64,000 nt of DNA from an uncultured Dehalococcoidia bacterium (GTDB taxonomy: Bacteria > Chloroflexota > Dehalococcoidia > Lucifugimonadales > UBA1123). A model generated the notes under the pieces. It saw nothing but the letters and a program-made list of their open reading frames with translations. It was not told the DNA's origin and ran no database searches. Positions within the stretch are counted from its first letter, which is position 1. Each line of letters opens with the position of its first letter. Shown piece by piece: positions 32,591-41,259 of this stretch. The position numbers and the translations under genes are program-made. The stretch lies in assembly GCA_958296105.1 (NCBI GenBank), contig OY282441.1, positions 2,563,800 through 2,627,799 on the forward strand, read 5' to 3'.

Positions 32591-34036
32591 ATGACCTTGC
32601 ACCCCGTCATCATGGCTGGAGGCTCTGGAACCAGACTCTGGCCACTCTCCCGAGAGTTCTATCCCAAACCGTTCCTGTCCATCGCAGACGGCCGCTCCAT
32701 GCTCCAAGACACGATCACGAGGCTGGACGGCATCGCGGACGTCGCGCCCCCTGTCATCGTGTGCAACGAGGAGCATAGGTTCTTGGTGGCGGAGCATACG
32801 CGGCAGATCGACCGCCTCCCTCGCTCCATCATCCTGGAGCCTGTCGGACGCAACACCGCGCCCACGCTCACGCTCGCCGCGCTCGCGCTCGAAGAGCAGG
32901 CGGACGACGGCGACGATCCGATCATGCTCGTACTCCCCGCGGACCATGTTATCCGCGACGCCGAGACGTTCCACGCGGCTGTAGCGGTGGCGCTCCGCCT
33001 GAGCGCGGCGGGCAGCATCGCAACGTTCGGCATAACGCCCGACTCGCCGAGCGTCTCCTACGGCTACATCAGAAAGGGATCGAGGCTCAGCGACGGCAGC
33101 GCATACGAGCTTGCCGAATTCATAGAGAAGCCAGACGTGGAGACCGCTCAGAGGATGGTCGAGACGGAGGAGTATCTCTGGAACAGCGGCATGTTCGTCT
33201 TGCGCGTCTCGGCTTGGCTGCGCGATCTGGAGCGGTTCAGGCCGGACATAGCGAAGGCGTGCCGAGACGCCCACGCCAAGGGCGCGCGCGATGGCATCTT
33301 CTACCGTCCGGAGGCGGATCTGTTCACCCAATGCCCCGTAGACACCATAGATTACGCCGTGATGGAGCGCATAGCGGGATCGAGCGATGGGCAGTCGCGC
33401 CAAGCCGTGGTCGTTCCGCTCGATGCGGAGTGGTCGGACGTCGGCTCGTGGGCTGCGATAATGGACGTGAGCGACAAAGACCACAGCGGCAACGTGGTTC
33501 GGGGAGACGTGTACACCCACGACATGCGCAACTCGATGATATTCGGACATCATCGGCTGGTGGCAGCAGTGGGGCTGGAGGGCGTGATCATAGTGGAGAC
33601 GCCCGACGCGGTGTTGGCAACCAATCGAGATCAGGTTGAGAACGTCCGCGCTCTGGTCGAGCAGCTCAGGCGCGAAGAGAGACCCGAACGGGAGAATCAC
33701 AGGCGCGTACACAGGCCGTGGGGCTGGTACGACCTCATAGATTCGGGCAGCCGTTTTCAGGTCAAGCGCATCACCGTCAACCCCGGTCAGGCGTTGTCAC
33801 TTCAGATGCACCATCTCCGATCCGAGCATTGGGTTGTCGTGAGCGGAGTCGCCAGAGTGATCAAGGGAGACGAGGATTTCCTGCTGTACGAGAACCAGTC
33901 CACCTACGTCAAGGTCGGAGAGAGACACAGGCTGGAAAACCCCGCCGCCATTCCACTGGAGATCATCGAGGTGCAGTCCGGCAGCTACCTAGGCGAGGAC
34001 GACATCATCCGATTCGAGGACAGATACAACAGATAG
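32591..34036 (+). CDS. manC: bifunctional mannose-6-phosphate isomerase / mannose-1-phosphate guanylyltransferase
   Basis: Type II GMP/PMI, 481 aa, the standard length. N-terminal nucleotidyltransferase: MAGGSGTRLWPLSREFYPKP (GTP-binding signature and catalytic Lys-Pro), VLPADHVIRDAETF, FIEKP (about 177). C-terminal cupin isomerase: HRPWGWYDLIDSGSRFQVKR and QMHHLRSEHWVVVSG with metal-binding His/Glu. It makes GDP-mannose for surface polysaccharide or glycans, consistent with the glycosyltransferase at 41260. ATG 32591. Confidence 0.96.
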   Translation: MTLHPVIMAGGSGTRLWPLSREFYPKPFLSIADGRSMLQDTITRLDGIADVAPPVIVCNEEHRFLVAEHTRQIDRLPRSIILEPVGRNTAPTLTLAALALEEQADDGDDPIMLVLPADHVIRDAETFHAAVAVALRLSAAGSIATFGITPDSPSVSYGYIRKGSRLSDGSAYELAEFIEKPDVETAQRMVETEEYLWNSGMFVLRVSAWLRDLERFRPDIAKACRDAHAKGARDGIFYRPEADLFTQCPVDTIDYAVMERIAGSSDGQSRQAVVVPLDAEWSDVGSWAAIMDVSDKDHSGNVVRGDVYTHDMRNSMIFGHHRLVAAVGLEGVIIVETPDAVLATNRDQVENVRALVEQLRREERPERENHRRVHRPWGWYDLIDSGSRFQVKRITVNPGQALSLQMHHLRSEHWVVVSGVARVIKGDEDFLLYENQSTYVKVGERHRLENPAAIPLEIIEVQSGSYLGEDDIIRFEDRYNR

Positions 34037-34212
34037 ACGGCAACAGGCAGCGTCCGAGCGCCCACTGCCAAAGTCTACCGTAAGCGACGATCCCCAGGCG
34101 GAGACCTCAGTTGAGTAAAACCCTTGCGTCGGTGGTTGCGCTGCTGTTCACCATAGAATACGCTTGCCTTGGCGCCTGAACCCACCAGTCCCGCACTGTC
34201 GGGAGACCCACA

Positions 34213-35602
34213 ATGACCACCCCGCACTTTTCGCGCTGCGTCACAGTTCTATACTTGGCGGCGCTCATTGGGATATTTTTCCTATCCCTCATCGTCGTTC
34301 CTGAAGCGTTTGCCGATACACCCACGCCCACATCATCCGGGAAGATAGCGTTCGTCTCTGATCGGGACGGGAACTTTGAGATATACGTGATGAACGCTGA
34401 CGGCTCAGGAGTCACCCGGCTCACGAATCATCGTGGGAGGGATGTGTCCCCGGCTTGGTCTCCTGACGGTCGGCGCATAGCGTTTGCTTCTAAACGGGAC
34501 GGGAACTGGGAGATCTACGTGATGAACGCAGACGGCACGGGAGTCACCCGTCTCACGGATCATCATCGTGGGGATCGTACTACCCCGGCCTGGTCTCCGG
34601 ACGGACGGCGCATAGCGTTTGCTTCTAATCTGGACGGGTTCTGGGAGATCTACGTGATGAACGCAGACGGCTCAGGAGTCACCCGTCTCACGGATCATAC
34701 TGAGGAGGATCGGCACCCGGCCTGGTCTCCGGACGGCGCATAGCGTTTCATTCTAAACGGGACGGGAACTGGGAGATCTACGTGATGAACGCAGACGGCA
34801 CGGAAGTCGCCCGGCTCACTGATACCGAGGGTGGTAATCTGTACCCGGCTTGGTCTCCGGACGGACGGCGTATAGCGTTTGCTTCTAATCGGGTCGGGAA
34901 CTGGGAGATCTACGTGATGAACGCAGACGGCACGGGAGTCACCCGTCTCACCGATCATCCTGAGGCTGATTGGTACCCGGCTTGGTCTCCGGACGGACGG
35001 CGTATAGCGTTTACTTCTGATAGGGGCGGGTCCAGTGACACAGAGATATACGTGATGAACGCGGACGGCTCGAGAGTCACTTGGCTCACGGATCATCCTG
35101 AGGTGAACGGGGGCCCAGACTGGACCAGTCAGCCCCCGCCGACACCCACGCCGATCTCGCCGACACCGACGAATACGCCTGTGCCACCAACACCCACGCC
35201 GATCTCGCCGACACCGACGAATACGCCTGTGCCACCAACACCCACGCCGATCTCGCCGACACCGACGAATACGCCTGTGCCACCAACACCCACGCCGATC
35301 TCGCCGACACCGACGAATACGCCTGTGCCACCAACACCCACGCCGATCTCGCCGACACCGACGAATACACGCCTGTGCCACCAACACCCACGCCGATCTC
35401 GCCCACGCCCACGCCCACGCCGATCTTGCCCACACCGACGAATATGCCTGTGCCACCTCCGCCGCCCACACCCACGCCGGAGAGATGCCTCTTCCCGGGT
35501 TGCACTACGGTGCCTTTTGATATTGATCTAGTGACCCTGACCTTGGTGGGTGTATTGCTGGCGCTGGTTACCCTCGGACTTCAGCTTTTTAGGCGGAGAT
35601 AG
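34213..35602 (+). pseudogene. PD40 beta-propeller surface protein, frameshifted (copy A)
   Basis: A secreted TolB-like protein broken twice. 34213-34743 gives a signal peptide ([21 protein letters not shown]) and PD40 units of the type [16 protein letters not shown]...[12 protein letters not shown]. At 34730-34740 one CGGA of a CGGACGGACGG run is missing relative to every other unit, shifting the frame into a stop. Further units continue at 34746-35140. A Pro/Thr stalk of 48-bp repeats then suffers a 2-base insertion near 35368 (AATACACGCC instead of AATACGCC). The final frame ends with FDIDLVTLTLVGVLLALVTL, a C-terminal membrane anchor. Copy B at 38069 is open. Phase variation by slippage, decay or assembly error are all possible. 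Confidence 0.8.
35141..35395 (+). repeat. 48-bp tandem repeats encoding a Pro/Thr stalk
   Basis: About five copies of a 48-bp unit coding PVPPTPTPISPTPTNT (16 residues). Copies are almost identical at the DNA level, so slippage is expected; a 2-base insertion sits in the last copy. The stalk would lift the propeller away from the membrane anchor. Confidence 0.9.
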
Positions 35603-35604
35603 CG

Positions 35605-36309
35605 ATGACCGACGACAAAACTGTGCAGCAGCGCGATGGCGGTGTTGCGGCGCGGGCAGTGGTGAACCTGCTGATCGTTGGGCTGCCCTTCCTCGCGGCG
35701 TGCATGTTTATCCTGATCAACAGCGACCTGTCGAGCCAGACATCGCGGCAGGCGTCACTGGCGATCATCTTCGTCGGGGCGCTGTTCGTCCTGGTCGGAT
35801 TCTACGCCAGCTTACTCCCCCGGCCCCGCTTGGAGTCCATGTGGGACGAGGAGATTCTGAAGGAGCGCCAGCCCTCGATGAAGCCCCCTTTAGTCCGGAT
35901 AGGCCTGAGCGTTCCCTTCTTTGTGGCTTCCGGATACCTCTTGGAGTTCACTGGGCAGGCCTACATCTATCCACTCGCGGCCTTCCTGATTGCCATGTAC
36001 CTGTACTTCCGGGGGGTCGTCACGTATTGGGTGAACCTCCACACCGCCTACTACGTTACCAACCGCCGAGTGGTGCATATGTACAAATTCTTCTCGCGGA
36101 ACACGACCGAAATATCGGTCAATCCCCAGACGGGCATCTCCGAGACCCAAAGTTTCATCGAGAGGCTCACGGGCAGAGGCAGCGTGCTGGTGACCAACAG
36201 CGTGGACGATCAGCAAAAAGTGCATATCAAGGAGATAGACAACCCCAACCCTGTGGCGGTGACCCTCAGCCGGCTAAAGGAGGCGACCCTCCGACAGCTA
36301 AGGCCATAG
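35605..36309 (+). CDS. membrane protein with bacterial PH-like domain
   Basis: 234 aa. Two pairs of hydrophobic helices (VVNLLIVGLPFLAACMFILI; LAIIFVGALFVLVGFYASLL; FVASGYLLEFTGQAYIYPLA; AFLIAMYLYFRGVV), then a C-terminal domain YYVTNRRVVHMYKFFSRNTTEISV...VLVTNS typical of the bacterial PH (YdbS/bPH_2) family. Starts two bases after the PD40 pseudogene stop, so it was cotranscribed with it. Degraded copies of this gene lie at 37560-37770 and 40912-41247, making this the only intact member. Likely a structural membrane protein; function unknown. Confidence 0.8.
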   Translation: MTDDKTVQQRDGGVAARAVVNLLIVGLPFLAACMFILINSDLSSQTSRQASLAIIFVGALFVLVGFYASLLPRPRLESMWDEEILKERQPSMKPPLVRIGLSVPFFVASGYLLEFTGQAYIYPLAAFLIAMYLYFRGVVTYWVNLHTAYYVTNRRVVHMYKFFSRNTTEISVNPQTGISETQSFIERLTGRGSVLVTNSVDDQQKVHIKEIDNPNPVAVTLSRLKEATLRQLRP

Positions 36310-36356
36310 ACGCCACCCCCACTTTCAGTGACGAGGGCGATACCATAGTTCTTTAC

Positions 36357-36711
36357 TCACCTTACGCGCAGTACAACGCCGTCGGACAGTTCGGCTGCCA
36401 TCTCCACCCCAGGCAGGGAGCGGATGTCTAAGTGGCTGTATCTGTACGGGTACTGAAGATTGGGAGCATAGAACCAGACGATGGCCATTTTGCCGTAGCC
36501 GCGTTCGATCCATCCCGCAAGATCATCGAGACCTACAGGAAAGGGGATTTGTGCATACCTGCCCACAGCGGCGGTCATGTCCGAGAACCAGAGTATGGAC
36601 GGGGCGTTGGAGAAGATCCTGCCTTCGAGACGGTTGGTCTTCAGGTACTTCAGCGTCTCCGAATCATTCCAGTACGGCGTTTCCGCTGTACCCGCGCTCC
36701 ACTCACACCGC
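36357..36711 (-). pseudogene. glycosyltransferase C-terminal fragment (copy A)
   Basis: Encodes the last roughly 110 residues of the membrane glycosyltransferase found complete at 41260-42771: AAVGRYAQIPFPV, IVWFYAPNLQYPYRYSHLDI and ELSDGVVLRVR align with few changes. At 36700-36711 the similarity stops abruptly (after GCGCTCCACT) where the HigA gene begins, and a 12-base deletion precedes it. It has no start and no N-terminal membrane part, so it is a remnant. Confidence 0.88.
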
Positions 36712-36963
36712 CTTCTCTCTCAGCCGCGCCTGCGCCAGATCGTAGCTTGCCTGCATCCGCATCCAGTGATCGGCGTCGCTCCATCCCTGTCGTTCCATCG
36801 CCAGCGCTGTCATGGGCGTAATGCCAGCTTGTCCGTTCATAATCAGAGACAGGTTATGACTGGTTATTCCGAGCTTTTTGGCGCACTCAGTCACAGTCCA
36901 TCCCCTCGCTTGTATTATGTCGAGGATTATTTCTCCGGGGGGTGGTGGGTCAAGCATGAGCAT
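36703..36963 (-). CDS. HigA-family antitoxin, second copy
   Basis: 86 aa XRE/HigA antitoxin: PPPGEIILDIIQARGWTV, helix-turn-helix CAKKLGITSHNLSLIMNGQA, then ITPMTALAMERQGWSDADHW typical of HigA. It lies 15 bp after a complete HigA gene (36979) and resembles it over its length, so toxin HigB is followed by two antitoxin genes. GGAAGG lies upstream of ATG 36963. It may autoregulate or neutralise a toxin elsewhere. Confidence 0.85.
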   Translation of the reverse strand: MLMLDPPPPGEIILDIIQARGWTVTECAKKLGITSHNLSLIMNGQAGITPMTALAMERQGWSDADHWMRMQASYDLAQARLREKAV

Positions 36964-36978
36964 ATCAGAACCTTCCGT

Positions 36979-37239
36979 TCACACCGCCGCTTCTTCCAAT
37001 CGAGCTTGCGCCAGATCGTAGCTGCTTTGTAGCCGCATCCAGATTTCGGCGTCATTCCAGCCGATGCGCTCCAATGACAACGCTATCTCAGGGGAAATGC
37101 CGGCCTGTCCGTCCAGTATGCGCGATAGCGTGCGCTGAGCTACTCCGAGTCGCTTGGCAGCCTCCGTCACCGTCAAATTTTTTCCGTTCACGTATTCGCG
37201 CACAAGGTCTCCGGGGTGGGATGGGTTGTACATAGACAT
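36979..37239 (-). CDS. higA: HigA-family antitoxin
   Basis: 86 aa: NPSHPGDLVREYVNGKNLTV followed by the HTH EAAKRLGVAQRTLSRILDGQ and ISPEIALSLERIGWNDAEIW. AGGAGG precedes ATG 37239. The partner toxin gene ends 11 bp upstream. In HigBA modules the antitoxin binds the toxin and represses its own operon through the HTH. Confidence 0.92.
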   Translation of the reverse strand: MSMYNPSHPGDLVREYVNGKNLTVTEAAKRLGVAQRTLSRILDGQAGISPEIALSLERIGWNDAEIWMRLQSSYDLAQARLEEAAV

Positions 37240-37250
37240 ACCAGCTCCTC

Positions 37251-37523
37251 CTAGTGATAATCTATCAGGTCGATATCCACTGCCTCGCCACCTTCGAAAC
37301 GGAAGACGATGCGCCAGTTGCCGGATACACGGACGCTCCAATAGCCTTGACGATTACCTCGTAACGGGTGCAGCCTCCAGCCGGGCACATCCATAATCCT
37401 CGGTGAGTGAGCGGCCTGTAGCAGTGTCAGCATGACCCGAATACGTTCCACATGCTCCGGATTCAGCCCGCGAGCGTCATTGCGTTCGTAGAATCTTCGC
37501 AGTCCTCTGTGCGCGAACCTCAT
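37251..37523 (-). CDS. higB: HigB/RelE-family mRNA interferase toxin
   Basis: 90 aa RelE-fold toxin of the HigB (PemK-independent) type: MRFAHRGLRRFYERNDARGL, then LHPLRGNRQGYWSVRVSGNWRIVFRF with the conserved basic residues, and VDIDLIDYH at the end. Toxin precedes antitoxin, the usual HigBA order. Expected to cut mRNA on the ribosome. Start ATG 37523. Intact, so the module is presumably active. Confidence 0.93.
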   Translation of the reverse strand: MRFAHRGLRRFYERNDARGLNPEHVERIRVMLTLLQAAHSPRIMDVPGWRLHPLRGNRQGYWSVRVSGNWRIVFRFEGGEAVDIDLIDYH

Positions 37524-37559
37524 GCGCGGTATTTTAGGGCGCGCAGTGTCACGGTACAA

Positions 37560-37930
37560 GAAGATTCTGGAGCGGGCTCCATTCTTCGCTGAAGCCTGCT
37601 TTCGCCCCCAATACATCCGTCGCCGTGACCAGAAGTTTCATCGAGAGGCTCACGGGCAGAGGCGGCGTGATGTGACCAACCCACGACCGTTCCGATTGCG
37701 GCTTGACCGTCGCGCTTGCCGAGAGCGCCATAGCCCGAAGAATCGGGGCCAGGATCACCGCGCCCATTACGGGAAGATGGGACGCCGCGCTCTTCGGGCG
37801 AAGGCCAGTCCAGAATCATCGTCACCGTCAGCCCGAACGACACCGACAGACTGCGCTGCGTCTGCCAGTCCGAGTCTGTCCTATGCGTCGAGATTGGGAC
37901 AGTGCAAGGCGACTGCCTGACAATCGGCGA
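37560..37930 (+). pseudogene. remnant of PH-domain gene and an unidentified coding fragment
   Basis: 37560-37770 matches the PH-gene remnant after copy B (40990-41245): GAAGTTTCATCGAGAGGCTC, CACGGGCAGAGGCGGCGTGA and CGCTTGCCGAGAGCGCC recur in order. Both remnants share the same internal deletion against the intact PH gene. Beyond 37770 a frame reading IIVTVSPNDTDRLRCVCQSE looks like part of another lost gene. The whole 37524-38068 spacer holds no intact gene. Its right edge carries the upstream region of copy B. Confidence 0.7.
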
Positions 37931-38068
37931 TCTCCTCACCGTCCCCTTTGGAAGGCCTCTCCCAAGCTCACCAAACCGGCTTGCCCAACGCGCCCTTCCG
38001 GTTTGACTGTCCTACCCAATAGTGTACAATCACCCTGAGGCCAGTCTCGCACTGTCGGGAGACCCACA

Positions 38069-40969
38069 ATGACCCCTGTAATCCGCCCGCACTTTTCGCG
38101 CTGCGTCACAATTCCATGCTTGGCAGCACTCATCGGGATATTCTTCCTATCCCTCATCGTCATTCCTGAAACGTTTGCAGATACGCCCACGCCTCCCGCT
38201 CCGTACATTACTAGCGGCCCAGTCATCGCCTCTCAGCCAAGCACAGACTCGGACGGTGACGGCGTAAAAGATACCTATGGACCAAGCGAGGTCATCCGGG
38301 TCGAAGTCGGATTTAGCGAACAGGTCTGTGGCACGGGATCGATTTCCCTAACGTTCCAGACAGGCAACGGCTCAGCGGCAGTGAAGGATGCGAATTACTC
38401 CGGCTGCGGTCCCAACGGTATCTCATTCAGCTATCTGGTTGCCAAGACGGACACAGACGATGACGGAATCAGTATCTCCGCCAATTCCATATCGTTCGCT
38501 ACCTACGACGGAGTAGTTCCGGACTCTGCACACGAAGCGGTCTCATCCCAACCCAACCAGAAAGTCAGAGGCAGTCTCCCGGATACTTTCCCGCCATACA
38601 TCTATGGTGGAGCGCCGCGCATCATAAATAGCCCACTGTCTGGAGATACCTATGGCAGGGGAGAGGCGATACAGATACGGGCTGAGTTCAACGAGGATGT
38701 CCTTGTCGATACTGGAGGCGGACTGCCATCTCTGGGATTGGAAATAGGCAGCGAGACCCACAGAGTGCAGTATGACGCAGAGGAGAGCGAAGCCACGCGC
38801 CTAGTCTTCATATACACGGTACAGGAAGGGGACAGGGATGATGACGGAACAATTTGGGTTCCTGCTGACAGCCTTCGCGTACCGTCGGGCGCGTCCATCA
38901 CCGATCTCGCCGGAAACAACGCGAGACTGTCTTGGGAAGTAAGCTCAGGGAGCTATTTCAAGGTCGATGGTACCGCTCCTACGCCTACGCCTGTGTCAAC
39001 TTCGACCCCAGCCACGCTCACACCTACGCCTGTGTCAACTTCGACCCCAGCCACGACCACATCATCCGGGAAGATAGCGTTTCAGTCTTATCGGGACGGG
39101 AACAGGGAGATATACGTGATGAATGCGGACGGTTCGGGAGTAACCCGTCTCACGGATAGTCCTGGGCATGATGGGACCCCGTCTTGGTCTCCGGACGGAC
39201 GGCGCATAGCGTTCGATTCCATTCGGGACGGGAACGCTGAGATCTACGTGATGAACGCGGACGGATCGGGAGTCACCCGTCTCACTGTTACTCCTGAGGA
39301 GAATCAGCACCCTGCCTGGTCTCCGGACGGACGGCGCATAGCGTTTCAGTCTTATCGGGACGGGAACAGGGAGATCTACGTGATGAACGCAGACGGCTCG
39401 GGAGCCACCCGTCTCACGAATCATCCTGAGGAGGATGGGTTCCCGTCCTGGTCTCCGGACGGACGACGCATAGCGTTTACTCGGGCTCTGGCCGGGAAGG
39501 GTGAGATACACGTGATGAAGGCAGACGGATCGGGAGTCACCCGTCTCACTGATACTCCCGAGGCTAATCAGTACCCGTCCTGGTCTCCGGACGGACGGAA
39601 GATAGCGTTTGCTTCTGATCGGGACGGAAACAGGAACATCTACGTGATGAAGGCAGACGGATCGGGAGTCACCCGTCTCACCGATCATACTGCGTGGGAT
39701 GGGAGCACCCCTGCCTGGTCTCCGGACGGACGGCGCATAGCGTTTCAGTCTCGTCGGGACGGGAACGATGAGATCTACGTGATGAACGCGGACGGATCGG
39801 GAGTCGTCACCCGTCTCACTGATCATTCTGGGTTCAATCGTAACCCGGCTTGGACCGGTCAGATCACACCTACGCCTACGTCTGTGTCAACTTCGACTCC
39901 AGCCACGACCACATCATCCGGGAAGATAGCGTTTCAGTCTTATCGGGACGGGAACAGGGAGATCTACGTGATGAAGGCTGACGGCTCGGGAGTCACCCGT
40001 CTCACGGATAGTCCTGGGCATGATGGGACCCCGTCTTGGTCTCCGGACGGACGGCGCATAGCGTTCGATTCCATTCGGGACGGGAACGCTGAGATCTACG
40101 TGATGAACGCGGACGGTTCGGGAGTCACCCGTCTCACGAATCATCCTGAGGAGAATCAGCACCCTGCCTGGTCTCCGGACGGACGGCGCATAGCGTTTCA
40201 GTCTTATCGGGACGGGAACAGGGAGATCTACGTGATGAAGGCAGACGGCTCGGGAGTCACCCGTCTCACGAATCATCCTGAGGAGGATGGGTTCCCGTCC
40301 TGGTCTCCGGACGGACGACGCATAGCGTTTACTCGGGCTCTGGCCGGGAAGGGTGAGATACACGTGATGAAGGCAGACGGCTCGGGAGTCACCCGTCTCA
40401 CTGATACTCCCGAGGCTAATCAGTACCCGTCCTGGTCTCCGGACGGACGGAAGATAGCGTTTGCTTCTGATCGGGACGGAAACAGGAACATCTACGTGAT
40501 GAAGGCAGACGGATCTGGAGTCACCCGCCTCACTGATCATACTGCGTGGGACGGGAGCACCCCTGCCTGGTCTCCGGACAGTCGGCGCATAGCGTTTCAG
40601 TCTCGTCGGGACGGGAACGATGAGATCTACGTGATGAACGCGGACGGTTCTGGAGTCGTCACCCGTCTCACTGATCATTCTGGGTTCAATCGTAACCCGG
40701 CCTGGATCGGTCAACTCACACCTACGCCTGTGTCAACTTCGACTCCAGCCACGCTCACACCTACGCCTGTGCCGACTTCGACTCCAGCCACGACCACACC
40801 TACGCCTGTGCCAACTCCGACTCCAACGCCCATGGCTACACTCGCGCACACACTACCCCCCGCCCCCACCCACGCCGGAGAGAGGCTTCTTCGCTCCGTG
40901 AACCAATATGCCTTTCGAGCCAGACATCGCGGCAGGCGTCACTGGCGATCATCCTCGTCGGGGCGCTGA
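38069..40969 (+). CDS. secreted double six-bladed PD40 propeller protein (copy B)
   Basis: 966 aa, open throughout. Signal peptide with the same sequence type as copy A ([20 protein letters not shown]). Residues 40-300 form two Ig-like/SWM-type domains (VIRVEVGFSEQVCGTGSISL; QIRAEFNEDVLVDTGG). Then two blocks of six PD40 units ([15 protein letters not shown]...[11 protein letters not shown]), each a likely six-bladed propeller, the second being an 852-bp tandem duplicate. Pro/Thr linkers separate the parts. The C-terminal 30 residues read through a PH-gene remnant in the wrong frame and end without the membrane anchor of copy A, so it is probably released or held otherwise. Ligand unknown; TolB-like propellers bind proteins or sugars. 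Confidence 0.85.
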   Translation: MTPVIRPHFSRCVTIPCLAALIGIFFLSLIVIPETFADTPTPPAPYITSGPVIASQPSTDSDGDGVKDTYGPSEVIRVEVGFSEQVCGTGSISLTFQTGNGSAAVKDANYSGCGPNGISFSYLVAKTDTDDDGISISANSISFATYDGVVPDSAHEAVSSQPNQKVRGSLPDTFPPYIYGGAPRIINSPLSGDTYGRGEAIQIRAEFNEDVLVDTGGGLPSLGLEIGSETHRVQYDAEESEATRLVFIYTVQEGDRDDDGTIWVPADSLRVPSGASITDLAGNNARLSWEVSSGSYFKVDGTAPTPTPVSTSTPATLTPTPVSTSTPATTTSSGKIAFQSYRDGNREIYVMNADGSGVTRLTDSPGHDGTPSWSPDGRRIAFDSIRDGNAEIYVMNADGSGVTRLTVTPEENQHPAWSPDGRRIAFQSYRDGNREIYVMNADGSGATRLTNHPEEDGFPSWSPDGRRIAFTRALAGKGEIHVMKADGSGVTRLTDTPEANQYPSWSPDGRKIAFASDRDGNRNIYVMKADGSGVTRLTDHTAWDGSTPAWSPDGRRIAFQSRRDGNDEIYVMNADGSGVVTRLTDHSGFNRNPAWTGQITPTPTSVSTSTPATTTSSGKIAFQSYRDGNREIYVMKADGSGVTRLTDSPGHDGTPSWSPDGRRIAFDSIRDGNAEIYVMNADGSGVTRLTNHPEENQHPAWSPDGRRIAFQSYRDGNREIYVMKADGSGVTRLTNHPEEDGFPSWSPDGRRIAFTRALAGKGEIHVMKADGSGVTRLTDTPEANQYPSWSPDGRKIAFASDRDGNRNIYVMKADGSGVTRLTDHTAWDGSTPAWSPDSRRIAFQSRRDGNDEIYVMNADGSGVVTRLTDHSGFNRNPAWIGQLTPTPVSTSTPATLTPTPVPTSTPATTTPTPVPTPTPTPMATLAHTLPPAPTHAGERLLRSVNQYAFRARHRGRRHWRSSSSGR
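39061..40764 (+). repeat. 852-bp tandem duplication inside the propeller gene
   Basis: ATCATCCGGGAAGATAGCGT begins at 39061 and again at 39913, and both 852-bp (284-codon) blocks stay nearly identical to about 40764. Only scattered substitutions (for example ACTGTTACTCC against ACGAATCATCC) separate them, so the duplication is recent. Confidence 0.92.
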
Positions 40970-41247
40970 TCGTCCTAGTCGGATTCTACGTCAGCGTACT
41001 CTCCCGCCCCGCTTGGATTCCATGCGGGACGAAGAGATTCCGGAGCTGCTCCATCCCTCGCTGAAGCCCGCTTTCGCCCCCAATACGTCCATCTCCGAGA
41101 CCCGAAGTTTCATCGAGAGGCTCACGGGCAGAGGCGGCGTGATAGTGACCAGCCCACGACCGTTCCGAAGGCGGCTTGGACGTCGCGCTTGCCGAGAGCG
41201 CCGTAGCCCGAAGAATCGGGGCGCAGGACCGCCGCGCCCATTGAACG
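40912..41247 (+). pseudogene. remnant of PH-domain membrane protein gene (copy B)
   Basis: GCCAGACATCGCGGCAGGCG, TCACTGGCGATCATC and GAGGCTCACGGGCAGAGG match the intact gene at 35605-36309. Most of the middle (helices 3-4 and the first strands of the PH domain) has been deleted and the frame is broken. The first part is now read as the C-terminus of the propeller protein in another frame. Confidence 0.85.
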
Positions 41248-41259
41248 TCGGCTCATAAC

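Noticed and set aside
35141-35395. Possible CRISPR array (48-bp periodic repeats)
   Set aside because: Repeats are contiguous without spacers and encode a Pro/Thr stalk in frame.
35086-35505. Gly/Val-rich antisense frame over the propeller stalk
   Set aside because: Artefact of the 48-bp repeats read in reverse (VGVGGTG periodicity).
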